DNA from: Pseudopyrenochaeta lycopersici | Taxonomy: Eukaryota; Ascomycota; Dothideomycetes; Pleosporales; Pseudopyrenochaetaceae | DNA: 64,000 nucleotides | Reading direction: 5' to 3' | Assembly (NCBI GenBank): GCA_003313425.1 | Contig: NHZP01000018.1 | Coordinates: forward strand, 310,001-374,000 | Part shown: piece after piece, positions 20,751 through 32,942 of the stretch | Position numbering within the stretch: position 1 is the first letter of the stretch | Layout of the letters: every line of letters starts with the position of its first letter | The notes under the pieces: model-generated | Databases searched by the model: none | What the model saw: only the letters and a program-made list of their open reading frames with translations | What the model was told of the DNA's origin: nothing | Position numbers and translations under genes: made by a program

Positions 20751-22137
20751 CTAATCCATGAGCTTTTGAAGTGAATTGTTAGTCTGTACTCTGCCTTCTT
20801 TCAGACACTTGCCTTGTCTTCCTACGTATTCCTGCAGGTAGTGTAGGCGATCCAGATCATCATCATCAAATGTGAAGGCACCACTCCAGAATCCGCAATC
20901 GATATTCGTAGTCTCGTTGCGGTATCGAACTTGAGCTTGAGCTGCAAGATCGACCGGAGGAATACCAGGCTCTTCACCCGACTTTTCGCCTATCTCATCA
21001 ACCTGACTTCGGCCTGGCATGTGGTGGAACAACTCAGAGTTGAGCGTCCAACAGCGGAGTCCGGGGTTTGGATGCTTGTGCTGCTTTGCGGTGTGTAAGC
21101 CTGGTCTGGCCTTCATGGGTGAGCGCAAACGAGATCCTTTGTTGCAAGCATGAAGCAGTGCGACATCGTACGCCCGTGGCCCTTTCTTGCGGTATGTTGG
21201 GGGTGCGAGCTCCTTCAGTAATCGCTCCGCGGCAGGGCGTGTGACGGCATACCCGAATGAACACAGCGGGAATTTGGAGCGGTGAAGGACTCGTGAATGT
21301 TCTGGCATTTTCAACAGGCTGAACAAATCCTGGGTGAAAGGGTGCAGATCTGATCTGGGAGGAAGCGTAGGGTCCTGATACAATGCATGAGGCATGGCGG
21401 TCAAATTGAATGACTGGCGTGAAGTTTTTGGTCCACTCTCAGTGACCTCATCAAAATAGTCGCCGCAATGGCCGAGATAAAGAAGATCCCAGGTGCTATG
21501 GTCGCCCCAGTATTGCGTGTGGTCGTTGCCCAAGGCTGCAAATGGATGGTGTGAGCGGACAGGCGGCAAGAGCTGGCGGACAGCACTTGCCGCGAGGGGA
21601 ATCTGAACACTGCGCAGACGAATATCCCAATCGACGTCATCTTCAAGAATGAGTGCAGTCTCAAGGCCAGAATCGAGAAACCTGGTAAAGAGTGCGTCAG
21701 CAGTGCTTAGATAGAAGGCTACACGAGCTGCAGCCAAGGCGGATGACGGGTGCTATCTCATTGACTTACCAGCGCAGGGCATTGTGATGGCCTAGCCATG
21801 CCAGAATTGAGCCTCTCTGAACACGGTCTTGTCCATTGATAAATCTTTGCACGTCGCCTTCAGTCCAGTCTGGTTGTTGCGGAATGGTAAGGTCGAAGTC
21901 GGTGACGTTGGCGGCATGTACAAGCGAGTGACGCCGAACGGAAGCATCTTTGGAGACGACCACTACTGCACCGAAGCCTAATGTTCTGTTCGCCGGCATC
22001 TCCGCCGGACGCGACTCAATTGACGATAGCCATTGCTCATATATGCGGTCGGCATCTTCACTGCGATAGTAGAGTATGACAAGAATGAGCGTGACTACCA
22101 GTAGGAGCGGCGTGGATCGCTTTCTGGAGGCGAGCAT
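20751..22137 (-). CDS. Glycosyltransferase family 25 protein, type II membrane
   Basis: Exons 21770..22137 and 20751..21681 encode 432 residues. The start chosen is the ATG at 22137: it gives a short basic N-terminus and an anchor (STPLLLVVTLILVILYY). The 88-bp intron (GTAAGT, CTGAC branch, TTTACCAG) joins HHNALRW to FLDSGLETALILEDDVDWD. That yields the GT25/LPS-biosynthesis signature with the acidic metal-binding EDD at residues 136-138. A later block, FPLCSFGYAVTRPAAERLL, is also typical. Fungal members are predicted Golgi glycosyltransferases with unknown acceptors. It is divergent from the PFA3-like gene. Confidence 0.88.
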
Positions 22138-23062
22138 GCTGGGCTGGGCGAAGGAAACAACAAAAATCAGAGCAAATGAGAGCGTCAACACATGTCCACG
22201 AAACGAAGGTGGTCAAGGAGAAAGCACTACGACAGTGGGAAGAGAGACGAGGCCGGGAAAGACAGCGCAATGGCAATCGGAGGCTGCTTGTACTTTGGCA
22301 GGCTCGCATCAGGACTGGCTCGGCGACGTTTATCTTCACCTTGCTGCCGAACACTGGAGCGACCTGAGTGGTTACAGGCCAGGATCTCGCACTAAGATTG
22401 GGTCCTGTAACAGTTGTGTCAAGCTATGTTAGATTGAATCGCGTCGCTCTTCAGGGATGGTGATTAACCTAGTGGTGGGCATGGATTCGCAAGCAGATCC
22501 ACGGCGGGATCAATATGGACTGTGCGACTGTCAGTGTTGCCAGCCGCTGCCGGCGCTGGGGCAGGCGCCGCCTGACAGGCCTCGACGGCATTGCTAATAT
22601 ACAGCTTGCAATGGTCTTCTGTCTTTCGCCCGGTAGTTTTTCTACTGTACTCGGCGGTCACGTGCCCAGGGGTCCGGTTCGCCAAAAGTTGCCGACAAGG
22701 CTGAGCTGACATGCGCCTCGTTGACTACGACGACGCCCAGACGAAGTCCGCAGACATCAACACGCCGCGCTTTTCAATCGGCCAGCGCTGGCCATTTGTG
22801 TCATCCGACCTATCCTCCTTGCCCATTGCTACGAGCGTCCCCTCGTGTGCCTTAGTCGCGTGTAACATGTTGCGCGCCCCTGCACCCTGAAACATCGTAT
22901 ACACCGGATCTCTTGTCCTCCGCATCGTAGACCACCTGGAACCCTTTACCACTTCCGCCCGTACATGGGACGACGTCACGCAATCTAATCGCGAATAAAC
23001 ATCGACTCGCTGACTACTGCACTACCGCACCACATGCCCGGGAACCCAACGCGCCGATAACC
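22138..23062. promoter_or_regulatory. Divergent promoter region of the GT25 and PFA3 genes
   Basis: 925 bp. A 59-codon frame from an ATG at 22711 on the plus strand has no domain and could be an upstream frame in the PFA3 leader. No other gene seen. Confidence 0.45.
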
Positions 23063-25009
23063 ATGGCCACGCTGGGCTCGCCTTCGCCCCCGTTATCCCC
23101 CTCAAGAACGATGCGCCGCCGCGTCTGGGCGAGGAAGGTTGAGCGGTACTGCTGCACCGCTGTGACTTACTTCCCACTACTCTTCGTATATGGCTTGACT
23201 TCGTGGGCCGTGTGGGTCGAGGCAGGCATCGGCTTCGTGCCTTCTAAGAATGTCTGGACGGGTGCGTCACTCCTTTTCATTTTAACATTATACGGCACAG
23301 CGCATGGTGGCAAGCTGCCTTCGTAACATACTCATATGAGGCGCCGCGGAGCTTGCATGAGGTGGACATTGCTGACATCATCACCAGGCAAGTTCTCGTC
23401 CGCGCTTGGGATTTTCTTCTACCTTATGCTCAACTGGAGCTACACAACCGCCGTTTTCACCGATCCGGGGTCGCCGCTCAGTACCAACAATGGCTACAGT
23501 CACTTGCCAACACAGGAAGGAGGAGGGCAACAGTACACATCCTTCACCGTCAAGGCCTCAACGGGTGAATTGCGCTTTTGCAACAAGTGTCAGTCTAAGA
23601 AGCCGGACCGCTCCCACCATTGCTCAACGTGCAAGCGTTGCGTCCTGAAAATGGACCACCACTGTCCTTGGCTTGCTACTTGCGTTGGCCTTCACAATTA
23701 CAAGGCCTTCGTACTGTTCCTGATATATCTCACATTTTTCTGCTGGACCTGTTTCGCGGCATCTGCCACATGGGTTTGGAGCGAAATCCTAAGCGACGGG
23801 CAATATACCGAGTCTTTCATGCCCGTCAATTACGTCCTGCTTGCCGTACTTTCTGGAATTATTGGCATCGTAATTACCGGCTTTACCGCTTGGCATCTGT
23901 GGCTCACTATACGGGGCCAAACCACGATCGAGAGCTTGGAAAAGACGCGCTACTTATCACCTCTTAGACAAACTATGAAGCATAACCTTAATGACCGCAA
24001 TTATCTGGATGCCCAAGCCAACGGACGACTAAGCATTGGCGACCAATTGCGCGAGATTCATGCAAATGCTCTACCTGGAGTGACGAGACCTGAAGAAGGC
24101 GAGGTGCCCTCGCGGTCTACATCTCGCTCTCCGATACCTGGCCATGTACCTATGAGCAATGGATATTCTGCGCCGAACAACCAATCGTATGAATATCGAG
24201 AACGCCAACAAAATCAGGACCGCTATGATAGTTACTTAGATGAAAGGGACAACGAAATGCTTCCCAACGCATTTGATCTGGGCCCCAAACGCAACCTCGG
24301 CCACGTCTTTGGACCCTCGCCAATACGATGGTTCCTTCCAATCTGCAATACCACTGGAGATGGATGGTTATGGGAGCCGAGCCCAAAGTGGCTTGCCGTG
24401 CGAGAACGGATAAAGCGTGAAAGAGAAACAGAGGAGCAGCTACAAAAGCAGCGTGAGCGAGCTGCCGGATGGGGTGTCGATTCTCCTACTGAAGTAGAAT
24501 TTAGGCGTCCCACTCGAGGCCCAGATGGCTGGCACCCTGGTCAGTACAGTCAAGCTGCACCACGACCAACCCGTCGGCCCGAATGGCAGTCACCGCTCCG
24601 CCATGGCGAGCAAGCCCAGTATCTCACCACTTCTAACGGAGTTCTGAGATCTCCGCGAGAGGGAAGACGGAGTCCTAGTAAAGCGGATCAAATTTTAGGA
24701 AGGGAGCATGGCATGTATGCCGATGGCGATGTGCAACTTCAGAATATCGACCGGAGAAAGTTCGACCAGTACAACTACATCTCTGAAGATGAAGATGATG
24801 ACTACGAGGTATCAAGCGATGAGCAGGCAGCTGATCGCAAGAGAGCCCAACGACTTAAAACAGTCTCAGCGCCGCCGAAGGGGACCAAAAACTGGAACGA
24901 TATTCCAGAAGGCTTCCTGGATCCTGCGCCAAAAGGAAAGAAGAGCTCGAGCCAGGACAGAAAGCAAGGGTCGAAGAAACAGGGCGAATGGGACGAATGG
25001 GGAACATAG
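23063..25009 (+). CDS. PFA3: DHHC palmitoyltransferase (Pfa3-type)
   Basis: Exons 23063..23261 and 23388..25009 encode 606 residues. The 126-bp intron joins KNVWTG to KFSSALGIFFYLMLNWSYTT. The protein has two N-terminal membrane spans, then the cysteine-rich domain (CNKCQ, HHCSTCKRC, DHHC at residues 156-159, PWLATCVGLHNYKAF), two further spans and a long disordered tail. FTDPGSP after the second span is the conserved DPG motif, and GQTTIESLEKTR is the TTxE motif. The enzyme attaches palmitate to cysteines; yeast Pfa3 acts on Vac8 at the vacuole. The orthology to Pfa3 is from overall similarity and less certain than the activity. Confidence 0.9.
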
Positions 25010-25750
25010 CATCGGCATACTTAGTTGGTGATGGGGTATGATGGACGCTGGCATGTTGTACACGTAATGTTGCATAGTAAGGCGTCTTGTTGCATATCAT
25101 GGCGTTCTGCATTTGGCTGGAAAATTATTCATTCTCTATCCCCCAGAGCTCTTTTCACCGTCCATCCCTACAAAGTGGTTCCTGGACTTATGTTCTGCGA
25201 GTTCTTCGAAGTCCACCCTGAAAGCCGCTTTGGACAACGCATTCTAGCACCGCGATCGCGTGATTGTAGGTTACAACAATCACTAAAGCATGGTTCAGAA
25301 CTTACGGCACAAATAGAGTGATAGTTCGCCGAATTGGTGTCTATATTGAAATGAGCAAACCTTGAAGGTAAAAGGACTACAAAGGCGTGTAAGTACCTTT
25401 GATTGATTTTCCAATCTGGGCATTATAAAAGCGAGCAACGAGACATCCACCTGGACTATTCACACGAAGGTCATGGTCAACCTGCGGAACATCCGGACCC
25501 CGCTTTTCGAGACATTACCTCCCAAATCTTCTGCACTCGAAAAGGAACCCAGAAGTCCTTTTATTACGCAATGCTCTACCGAAATGGATTATGTACTTTG
25601 CAGCATCCGGGATGTGGAGGAGAAGCTAGCATTATGATTGGCTGATTGTTACCCGGCCCCTCCCCTCGAGCCGATGAGTTGATAGATTCAGTATTGCGTC
25701 CATACACTATTACGCTTTGCTCTTGTCGCTGTCGATGCATACAAGGCACA
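25010..25750. promoter_or_regulatory. Intergenic; promoter of the Zn2Cys6 factor
   Basis: 741 bp upstream of the transcription factor. No gene supported. It holds a CGG-N3-CCG-like sequence near 25495 (CCGGACCCCGC). Confidence 0.4.
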
Positions 25751-28674
25751 ATGGCTGATTCTGCGTCGCTACAGGCTGTATCGGGCACTGTCAAGATGAC
25801 AGCGGTCCGTAAAAAAGCGGCAGAGGCGTGTGAAAGGTGCCGCGAGAAGAGAGTCAAGGTGAGGCGTTATATCTGCTGTATTTGATAATCTATTAAAGAT
25901 ACGCAATAGTGTAACGGTCTGCAGCCATGTGGTCAATGTATAAAAAGATCCATTCCATGTGTCTTCGCCTTCGCACCTCTAGCCCCTAGTGGTGGGTTTG
26001 AGGCTGTTGCTGAGTGCGTCTCACAGTCTACATGTGCTGACAAGGCGCTAATCTTCCAGAAAACTGGATCTCGTACTATCCCGTCTTGATAGAATAGAGC
26101 AGCAAATGGGTTGTATTGGCAGTGACATCGCCAACGCCCCGAAACAAGGTTTGTGGTTGCTACTTCCCACCTCAACCCTGCTTAACAAGTTTAAAGCTGC
26201 AACTGAGCCTCGACTTCCCCCTTTGAATCCTCAATCCCGGGGTGTTGCACAATTGAATCACCAGACTGGGTGCTTTGAGTATTATGGTGCATATGTTCCT
26301 GTTAGTTGCTCTCTAAATATTCTTCTGACGCAGCTAGGTCGAACGTCAACATTTGTGATAGCATCTTCTCTTGGCAAGAGACTCAGACAACTAGAGGTTC
26401 GCTCAGGCAGTCCTCCTCTGGCTAAACAGCGCCGCACTGAGCCTAATCTAGACTTCTTGGCGCTGCGTGAGGACAGCTCTAGGAACCTTGGTCTGGACGA
26501 GTTACCAAGTTTTTGCGACTACGTCGTACCGCCAAACACGCTGCGTAGCGATCGTTACTTGCGCGAGAGGATTGCTGACAGACACCTCGACAGCTTTTTT
26601 CAGACAATACATATTTTCCTTCCGATCCTTGACCCCGCGGCTTTCAGAGCGAGATACAGCTCACTGAGGAAACTGTTCGGCGACAGGAGACTCCTACTTG
26701 CCGCCCCAGACGACCCAAGCCGGCCGCAATTCGTCTGTCTTCTGTACGCCGTTCTTGCACTTGGCGCTCTCTATGAGGACGAACGAGACGATAATTCATC
26801 CTGGGCTTCATGGTACTTTGCCGAAGCGCAAGATATGCTGGGGCGACTTCTCGACGCCAGTAATCTTCAGTTGATTCAAGCCGCAACCTTTCTTGTTCGT
26901 ACTGTCACTCTCTGTAGACTTTTGATATATTTCGCTGACAATCCTATGCATCAGGGCGCATATGCACAGCATGCGATCAAACCAAACTGTAAGAATGGTG
27001 GCGCCATTTAGAAGCAAAGTGCTAACCCCTATGATTAGTGGCGTATATTCTTAATGGAATCGCAGCGCGGCTAGCCTTTTCTGTCGGTTTGAATGTTGAG
27101 TCATTACATCGCTCGCTCCGTTTCGATGTGCAAGAAGCCAGACGCACTTGGTCGATTATCTACATCCAAGAAGTGGAGCTAAGCTTAGACTCGGGTCGGC
27201 CCACATCAGTCCGATCGTCAGACATGAATATGAACTATCCAACCGTTCAGGCACGTGCGATCTGTCTGGGCCAGACTATGATGATTTGCTAATCTGTAAA
27301 AGTTGCCCCCTGGTAATGAGGTCTCTTCAGAGCCTGCCCAGATCGTATTCATTCGCTACCTGGCCGAACTTGCAAAAATCATTAGAAGGATCCTCAAATG
27401 TGTACGCGAAGCTACTTACACCCCTTTGTTTGAAGTGATGCTCACTGATCTCTACCAGTCTAGTGATTATGATGAACAAGACACCAGCAAGTTAGAGGAA
27501 AAAGAAGCTCTTCATCAGCAACTAGACCGCTGGCGTGCTTCCCTCCCGAACTATCTGAACTTCACAGATAATGTTGACGACTTTTTCGAAAGTCTACCAT
27601 CAGTGTTTTTGCGCGATTGGAAAGCGAGGCAGCAAAGCAGTCTTCGAATTCGTAAGTTTCCCCCCCTGCAACTCAACGAGAGACTGTGCTCGTAGCAATT
27701 TGTTACAAATTGTAATGCTTGCTTATGTCTATGAAGATTACAATATTGCAATCATCACCCTTCTACGAAGTTCTCTATCCCGTAAGGCATCCGAAAACAA
27801 TACTTCTGGCAGAGAATCATTGAGGTATTTTTATCGAACAATTTGCTTAGTTGCCGCTCGGGACATGATCAACCATATCCATCAATCATTTGAACTGGCA
27901 CCAGGCTTGAGAAGATGGAGCTACTACTGCTTTTACTGCCTACAAGCTACTCTTGTCTTATTACACAAGGTCGCGGACGATTATTCATCTTTCCGCCGTC
28001 AGTGCCGACATCGGGAAGACGGTAGTCCTTGCAGTTCACATCCTGCTCCGGATGGCGATAATGCTATGGTCGAAGAAGACCAAAGGCTCTGTAGACTTGC
28101 AATTGATATTTTCGAACAGATCAAGCTCAAAGCTTCGCGGCGGTGTGCCGACGTAGTACGTCAAGTTCTCGGGAAATGGGCAAAGCCGAGAGAAAAGCGT
28201 CATACAAACAGATCACACACTCATTATACTGGCCATGGCAATCTTTCCAGTGAATTACAACGGTTGCCCGTTCTAAGTAGCGCAATATCCGTACCAGAGA
28301 CATCTGCATTACCGTCGACCCCCTTGCCACGGAGTACAAGAATGAACGACAGAATTATCGACACTTTCGAAACGACAGGTACCTCTCGGGAACCACTGAA
28401 TTATGCAAGAAGCATTGATAGCATCGATACCCATAGCCCCGCCTCACTTCCAGTTTCTCTAAACGGACTCCAGGCCGAACTTTATGGCGCTTTTTACGGA
28501 AATGACTTCAATGATGGCCTCCAACTAGGCCAACACCCATACCTATTTGGCGTTGATGGGTCTGGGCATATTTCATCGGAATTGGGGTCGGAAATTAGAG
28601 CAGAAGGCAGCTGGTTACAGCATGATGATATGTACGATGAGTATCTGTATTCGGCTTTGTCTGTTGATAAGTAG
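25751..28674 (+). CDS. Zn2Cys6 transcription factor with fungal-specific regulatory domain
   Basis: Nine exons by my model: 25751..25858, 25910..26013, 26060..26148, 26197..26286, 26338..26894, 26955..26988, 27039..27250, 27303..27655, 27696..28674 (841 residues). The binuclear cluster spans intron 1: CERCREKRVK joins CNGLQPCGQC and RSIPC, giving C-x2-C-x6-C-x5-C-x2-C-x6-C (Cys27 to Cys53). A linker/coiled segment follows (LVLSRLDRIEQQMG). The fungal_trans domain includes YILNGIAARLAFSVGLN and LSLDSGRPTSVRSSDMN. Intron 3 (48 bp) and intron 4 (51 bp) are in-frame and therefore less certain. Intron 7 needs a GC-AG donor (CAG|GCACGT). Intron 8 (40 bp) needs a weak GTTTCC donor. It probably regulates the hydrolase/EthD pair downstream. 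Confidence 0.8.
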
Positions 28675-29646
28675 ACATGCATTAAATATTGGCTATTATG
28701 AGTAGCTACTCATTTCTCTTATCATACGTGGATATTCCTTCAATAAGACAAAACCATCTGATGTGTAGTTGCTTTCACATTATATGGGTGATGAGTTGGA
28801 TGCAGCGCTGCTCGGTTTCGCTCGCCTCCCCTTTCAGACCGATCGAGTCTGCTCTAAGGTCACCTTATGCCATTGGATGGTGTAGCTTTTCATGCAACAT
28901 GTATAAAGATTTGAGTACACTTGTGTCCACTTCTATTGCTAAGAACAGGCTGAGTCTCATGTACGTCTAGCTAATGATAGCCATAAACCTTCGGCGGAGT
29001 CTCTGCCTGCTCTACGCGAGATACGGCCGGGCCAGAGGGCCTAAACTCCGCCGGTGCCACCATTGGACACGTTTAGGTAGGCCGCAGGGACGACGGGTCG
29101 CACTTCCATCATGTGCGTTGAATGCAGGCTTACATGTATACCATCGTAGGAATAAGCGCGTCAGGATCGTGCAGGTTGGATGAGAATTGTGCTAGGAGCA
29201 GAGACGCGGAAGCTCCGCAATGTTGATGATCCCCCCACATCGGAACCACCGGATGCACCGCAGACCCTGAGGGAAATCCATCCAGAAGTAAGCGAGAGCG
29301 CAAAGGAAAGTGGACATAATTTTGAGTCTATTTCCCAAAGAAGAAGTATTGGTCGGTTCGTACGACATTCGGAGATTGTAAGGTTAACGGCCACAATTAT
29401 ACATTCTCTGGTCGCTATTGCGGAAGGAGGAATATTCCGCAATTATTTGTCTATTTATAGATAGTTTGATACTTGGGAAACCACTCATTAAATTAGCGAC
29501 GACTATACAATGGATCAATCGTAGTCGATGAAAATCACGATCTAACTTCATGGACTAAGTTGTCAACAAAATCTTTCTCCCTATTTCTCTCATACTCCTT
29601 GAAGCTTAGTAGTATATATATCGGACCCCACAAATCCAACGATGGT
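28675..29646. other. Convergent intergenic region with three CGG-type inverted repeats
   Basis: Between the transcription factor and the hydrolase 3' ends. No gene seen. It contains the inverted repeats 28992-29000/29045-29053 (CGGCGGAGT / ACTCCGCCG), 29206-29210/29214-29218 (GCGGA / TCCGC) and 29417-29425/29435-29443 (ATTGCGGAA / TTCCGCAAT). Confidence 0.6.
29417..29443. repeat. Perfect 9-bp inverted repeat
   Basis: ATTGCGGAA and TTCCGCAAT separated by nine bases. It reads as CGG-N13-CCG, a possible Zn2Cys6 site, or as a hairpin in the 3' region of the hydrolase gene. Confidence 0.55.
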
Positions 29647-31491
29647 TCAATACACACGTTTGACCACAGGAACCATGAGCTGACCACCGAGCAGGATTCT
29701 GTTTGTGCCCGAAAGGAGCTCCTCCGACCTATCTGGACCTACATGGCGCATAGGGGGAATGATTTCTTCTTCATCGCTGGCGCGCAGTGCAATGGCGAGC
29801 CTATGACCTGGTTCAATAATAATGGAAGTGGGTGGAATGGGAATTTTGACTTCATAATACTTGTTCTTTTCAACCGAAGCTGGCTTCATCTGGTCCAAGA
29901 CAGGTCTTTGGGGCGTCGATTTACTCGAAAGCGTGCGGTGAGACAAGCGGAGCCAGCTTCGGACCAAAGACACAGCAGGCTCGTCGTGATTTCCGCGGAA
30001 TACCAGCTTGTTGCCTTCTGGGTTAATGACGTAAAAGTAAACGAATATGTCCATATCATTTGCATCAGTAGACACGGTCAGCGTAAGGTAGGGGTAGCCA
30101 AGAATCTCAAAATTTTCCTCCATAGGAGCAGTCTGGAAGAAACTCTTGCCTTCTAAGCCAGCATAAGAAATGGAGTCGTTTTCTGAGGAGGCTTTGTATT
30201 GCTCAAATGAGAGTGTCTGATGGGGAGCCAGATAGAGCGATGTGTAGTTGGCGTCCTTAGGGGGCCAGGAGCTCTCTGCACGATAAAAATTGTGTGTGCC
30301 TCGGCGAATGAGCAGGTCGACATGAGGTGAACCTTTAAGTCCATTATCTGTCTTTCCTTTGAGGAAATAGTCTAGAAATTCAAGTTGTCTCAGAATCTGC
30401 GCAGGGTCATAATACGCAGCCAGATGGTTGCCCGTATGCATCTCAAGGAATTTCCAATCTGAGGACGCCCTCTCGAATGACGTTGGATTTCCAGGAAGAT
30501 GCACTTCAGAGTCCATCCAGTTGCCTGCAGTAAGAATCGGGACTTTTATCTTGGACAAATCCCTGGTGCGGTCAAAGACGGGCCAAGGGCCTTCACTGCG
30601 CCAGATCCAGTGGTTTGCGAGGGCCTCGTAATCAAAACGCTGCTTGGCTAGCTGCTCATCGCTGAGACCATCTTCTTTTCCGTATTGTTGAGGAATGATG
30701 ATGTTGTTGAACCAATGCTTCTGAAATCCAGAATGCCACAGACCGCCTTGTCGGCACACATCTCCGTACATATCCGTTAAAGCTTCATATGGAACAATGG
30801 CTGCAAGGTGAGGCGGTTGATGCATTGCTGCCCAGTAGCAAGCCATACCATAGTAGCTGATACCGCACATGGCGACTTTCCCAGTTGACCAATCCTGAGT
30901 ACCCGCCCATTCTACCACATCGTAGGCATCTGGATCGGGATAGTTCAGTAGGTTGCATATTTGATCGACAATGTATTGACGCACCTTTGCCTTCCGCATC
31001 TTCGCCAGTGTAGTCTGTTCGACCAATGCCAAAAGGATCAAGGACGCCAGGGCTACGGCCAGACCCTCGAACGTCACATCTTACGAGAGCATAACCATGC
31101 TTCTTGGACTTGAATCGCAGCATGCAGTGTTAATATTTGAATCGAGATATTCGTGTGTATTAGGGCCACTCACCCAGATTATGGGGTCTGGGGTTTCAAA
31201 GCACGCGTCTGGCCCAAGTGGTTCGATGGCCTTGGCCATGTTTGAATACATATCGGTGTGAGGCTGACCGAATTCTGAGAAATGTATGTCTTTTCCGTAA
31301 GGCCCCAATGTTAGAAGCACAGGGAACCTCTCAGCTTTGTCACTTAGAGGTAAATAAACGTTGCAGCATAGTACAGAGCCGTCCCTTGTCGGGATGTAAA
31401 CGTTCGAAAGGCTCCTGTAGCCATCACGAATGGTCACTTCCGTCTCGCGACGAGGAACGGATTGAAAATCCTTTGGGTACGGGAAAGACAT
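29647..31491 (-). CDS. CocE/NonD family alpha/beta-hydrolase (X-Pro dipeptidyl-peptidase type)
   Basis: Exons 31174..31491, 30985..31108 and 29647..30929 encode 574 residues. Introns are 65 bp (GTGAGT) and 55 bp (GTGCGT, CTGAAC branch, CCAG). The N-terminal half is an alpha/beta-hydrolase: NVYLPLS and PVLLTLGPYGK early strands, YALVRCDVRGSGRSPG, then the nucleophile elbow GISYYG (Ser172) after DAYDVVEWAG. A helical cap follows. The C-terminal third is the jelly-roll domain of this family (YPYLTLTVSTDANDMDIFVY, IEPGHRLAIALRAS). Bacterial relatives include cocaine esterase; fungal ones hydrolyse esters or amides in secondary metabolism. No signal peptide, so it is intracellular. It shares a divergent promoter with the EthD gene. 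Confidence 0.88.
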
Positions 31492-31748
31492 AGGGTCGCG
31501 AGATTTGGATATGCATACAAAGGTGTGAATGAGCCGCGATAGCCGTACCTAGATACGTCAAGGTGCGAACGTTTATACACCTTCAATTGCGTTAGTCATG
31601 AGACACGTAAGGTGCACTTTCCCCGCAACAGAGCTCCTGATCATGGAGCGGGTCGTTTTTCGGGTAAGAGAGTTAAGGCATGATATAGTCTACCTCGTCG
31701 GGTTGATAGATACAGGATGAGCTACACTTCGTTCGGTTAGATGCTTAA

Positions 31749-31762
31749 GCGGAACACCCGCG
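31749..31762. promoter_or_regulatory. Putative Zn2Cys6 binding site, copy 1
   Basis: GCGGAACACCCGCG contains CGG-N5-CCG. An identical copy lies 42 bases downstream. It sits in the middle of the divergent hydrolase/EthD promoter. Confidence 0.6.
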
Positions 31763-31790
31763 AGACCACTTCGGAAGCCTCTGAGACCCT

Positions 31791-31804
31791 GCGGAACACC
31801 CGCG
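31791..31804. promoter_or_regulatory. Putative Zn2Cys6 binding site, copy 2
   Basis: Second perfect copy of the 14-mer with CGG-N5-CCG. The 42-base centre distance is four helical turns, which would place both sites on the same face of the DNA. Confidence 0.6.
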
Positions 31805-31967
31805 TTGAGGCACAAAACGCGGGGGAAACCACAGTTTTAATATCAAATTATTCGCCAATAGAGATTAAATCGCACTAAGTCGTTGTAGTTTTAGCTGCAA
31901 ATTATGCATCATAAGCACTCGAGTGCCCTTGAATGGCTCACCAAAGATTTCCAATATTCCTGCCAAT

Positions 31968-32942
31968 ATGTCGCTCCAGCCACCTGTTCTGCTCAAGCAG
32001 ATCGCTTGTCTACGTCGAAAATCAAACCTGACCCGCAAAGAGTTTTTCGACTATCACTTCCAAGTACACGGCTCTATATCTGACGTTCCTCAAAACCCTG
32101 ACGACAAGCCCCAGTAAGCTCCCTGCTGCTTCGCAATTTATCACGAGCCGCTTCTTGTGGCTGATTTGTCTAGTAAATACATACAGACGCACTTCTTCGA
32201 TGCGGCCTTTGGTGAGCGATCAGGCGACATCAGAGGTACTGGAAATCATCCTTGGGTCGGTCGTGATGATATGACCGAGCTCTATTTCAGAGACTGGGAT
32301 CATATCAAGGCCTGTTTCAGCTCTGAATATGTGCGGAAAACTATTGGACCTGATGGCGCAAACTTCAATGATATGGAAACGGCAATTCCTCTAATAGCAG
32401 TAGAGAAGCCATTAAACCTGAACAGCAGCATTTCACCTTCGTCGGGGCCAAAAGAAGGCAACAGGACAGTTGCAGTGTTTTTCATAGCAGTCAAGTCCCA
32501 AGAAACGGAAGAACAGCTTGAACAAGTTTTCTCGCCCGCTCTGATAAACGCGCTTGAAACCCACGCCTCAAACGAAGTCTGGGGCTTGGTGGCTAACATT
32601 GGTATTCCGTCAACCAAATTTAACGTCCGAGCCTACTTCGGTGGCCAAAATATGCCCGAGTATCCCGTCTCTTACAAGATCTACATGAAAGATGCCAGGT
32701 CTGTGACCGCAGTACGAAAGGCCCAGAAGGCTCTCATGGAAAGCATGGAGGATCGTATTGATACCAGCAATACGTTCATTACATTTGGTAAAGAGGGCCT
32801 AATACTGGACGTTGAAAACGGTATCGTGGTATGCAGAGCAGAACTCGTAAAGAATCAATTGGGTGCTAATGAGTATCAGTTCGATGCAAAACGACAGCCT
32901 CAGCTTCCGGACATGACTGGCCCAGGCTACCCAGAGGAATGA
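31968..32942 (+). CDS. EthD-domain protein
   Basis: Exons 31968..32113 and 32174..32942 (60-bp intron, GTAAGC/GTCTAG, phase 2) encode 304 residues. The first part (VLLKQIACLRRKSNLTRKEF, YHFQVHG) and the joined HKYIQTHFFDAAFG, with the WVGRDDMTELYF block, are the dimeric alpha/beta-barrel EthD fold. A second, more divergent EthD-like half may run from about residue 145. EthD proteins act as dehydratases or cyclases in polyketide pathways, or as accessory proteins of degradation operons. The shared promoter with the CocE-type hydrolase suggests the two act on the same compound. The substrate is unknown. Confidence 0.85.

Noticed and set aside
22464..22979. Short frames on both strands in the GT25/PFA3 promoter
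   Set aside because: No domain, no conserved start; GC-rich chance frames.
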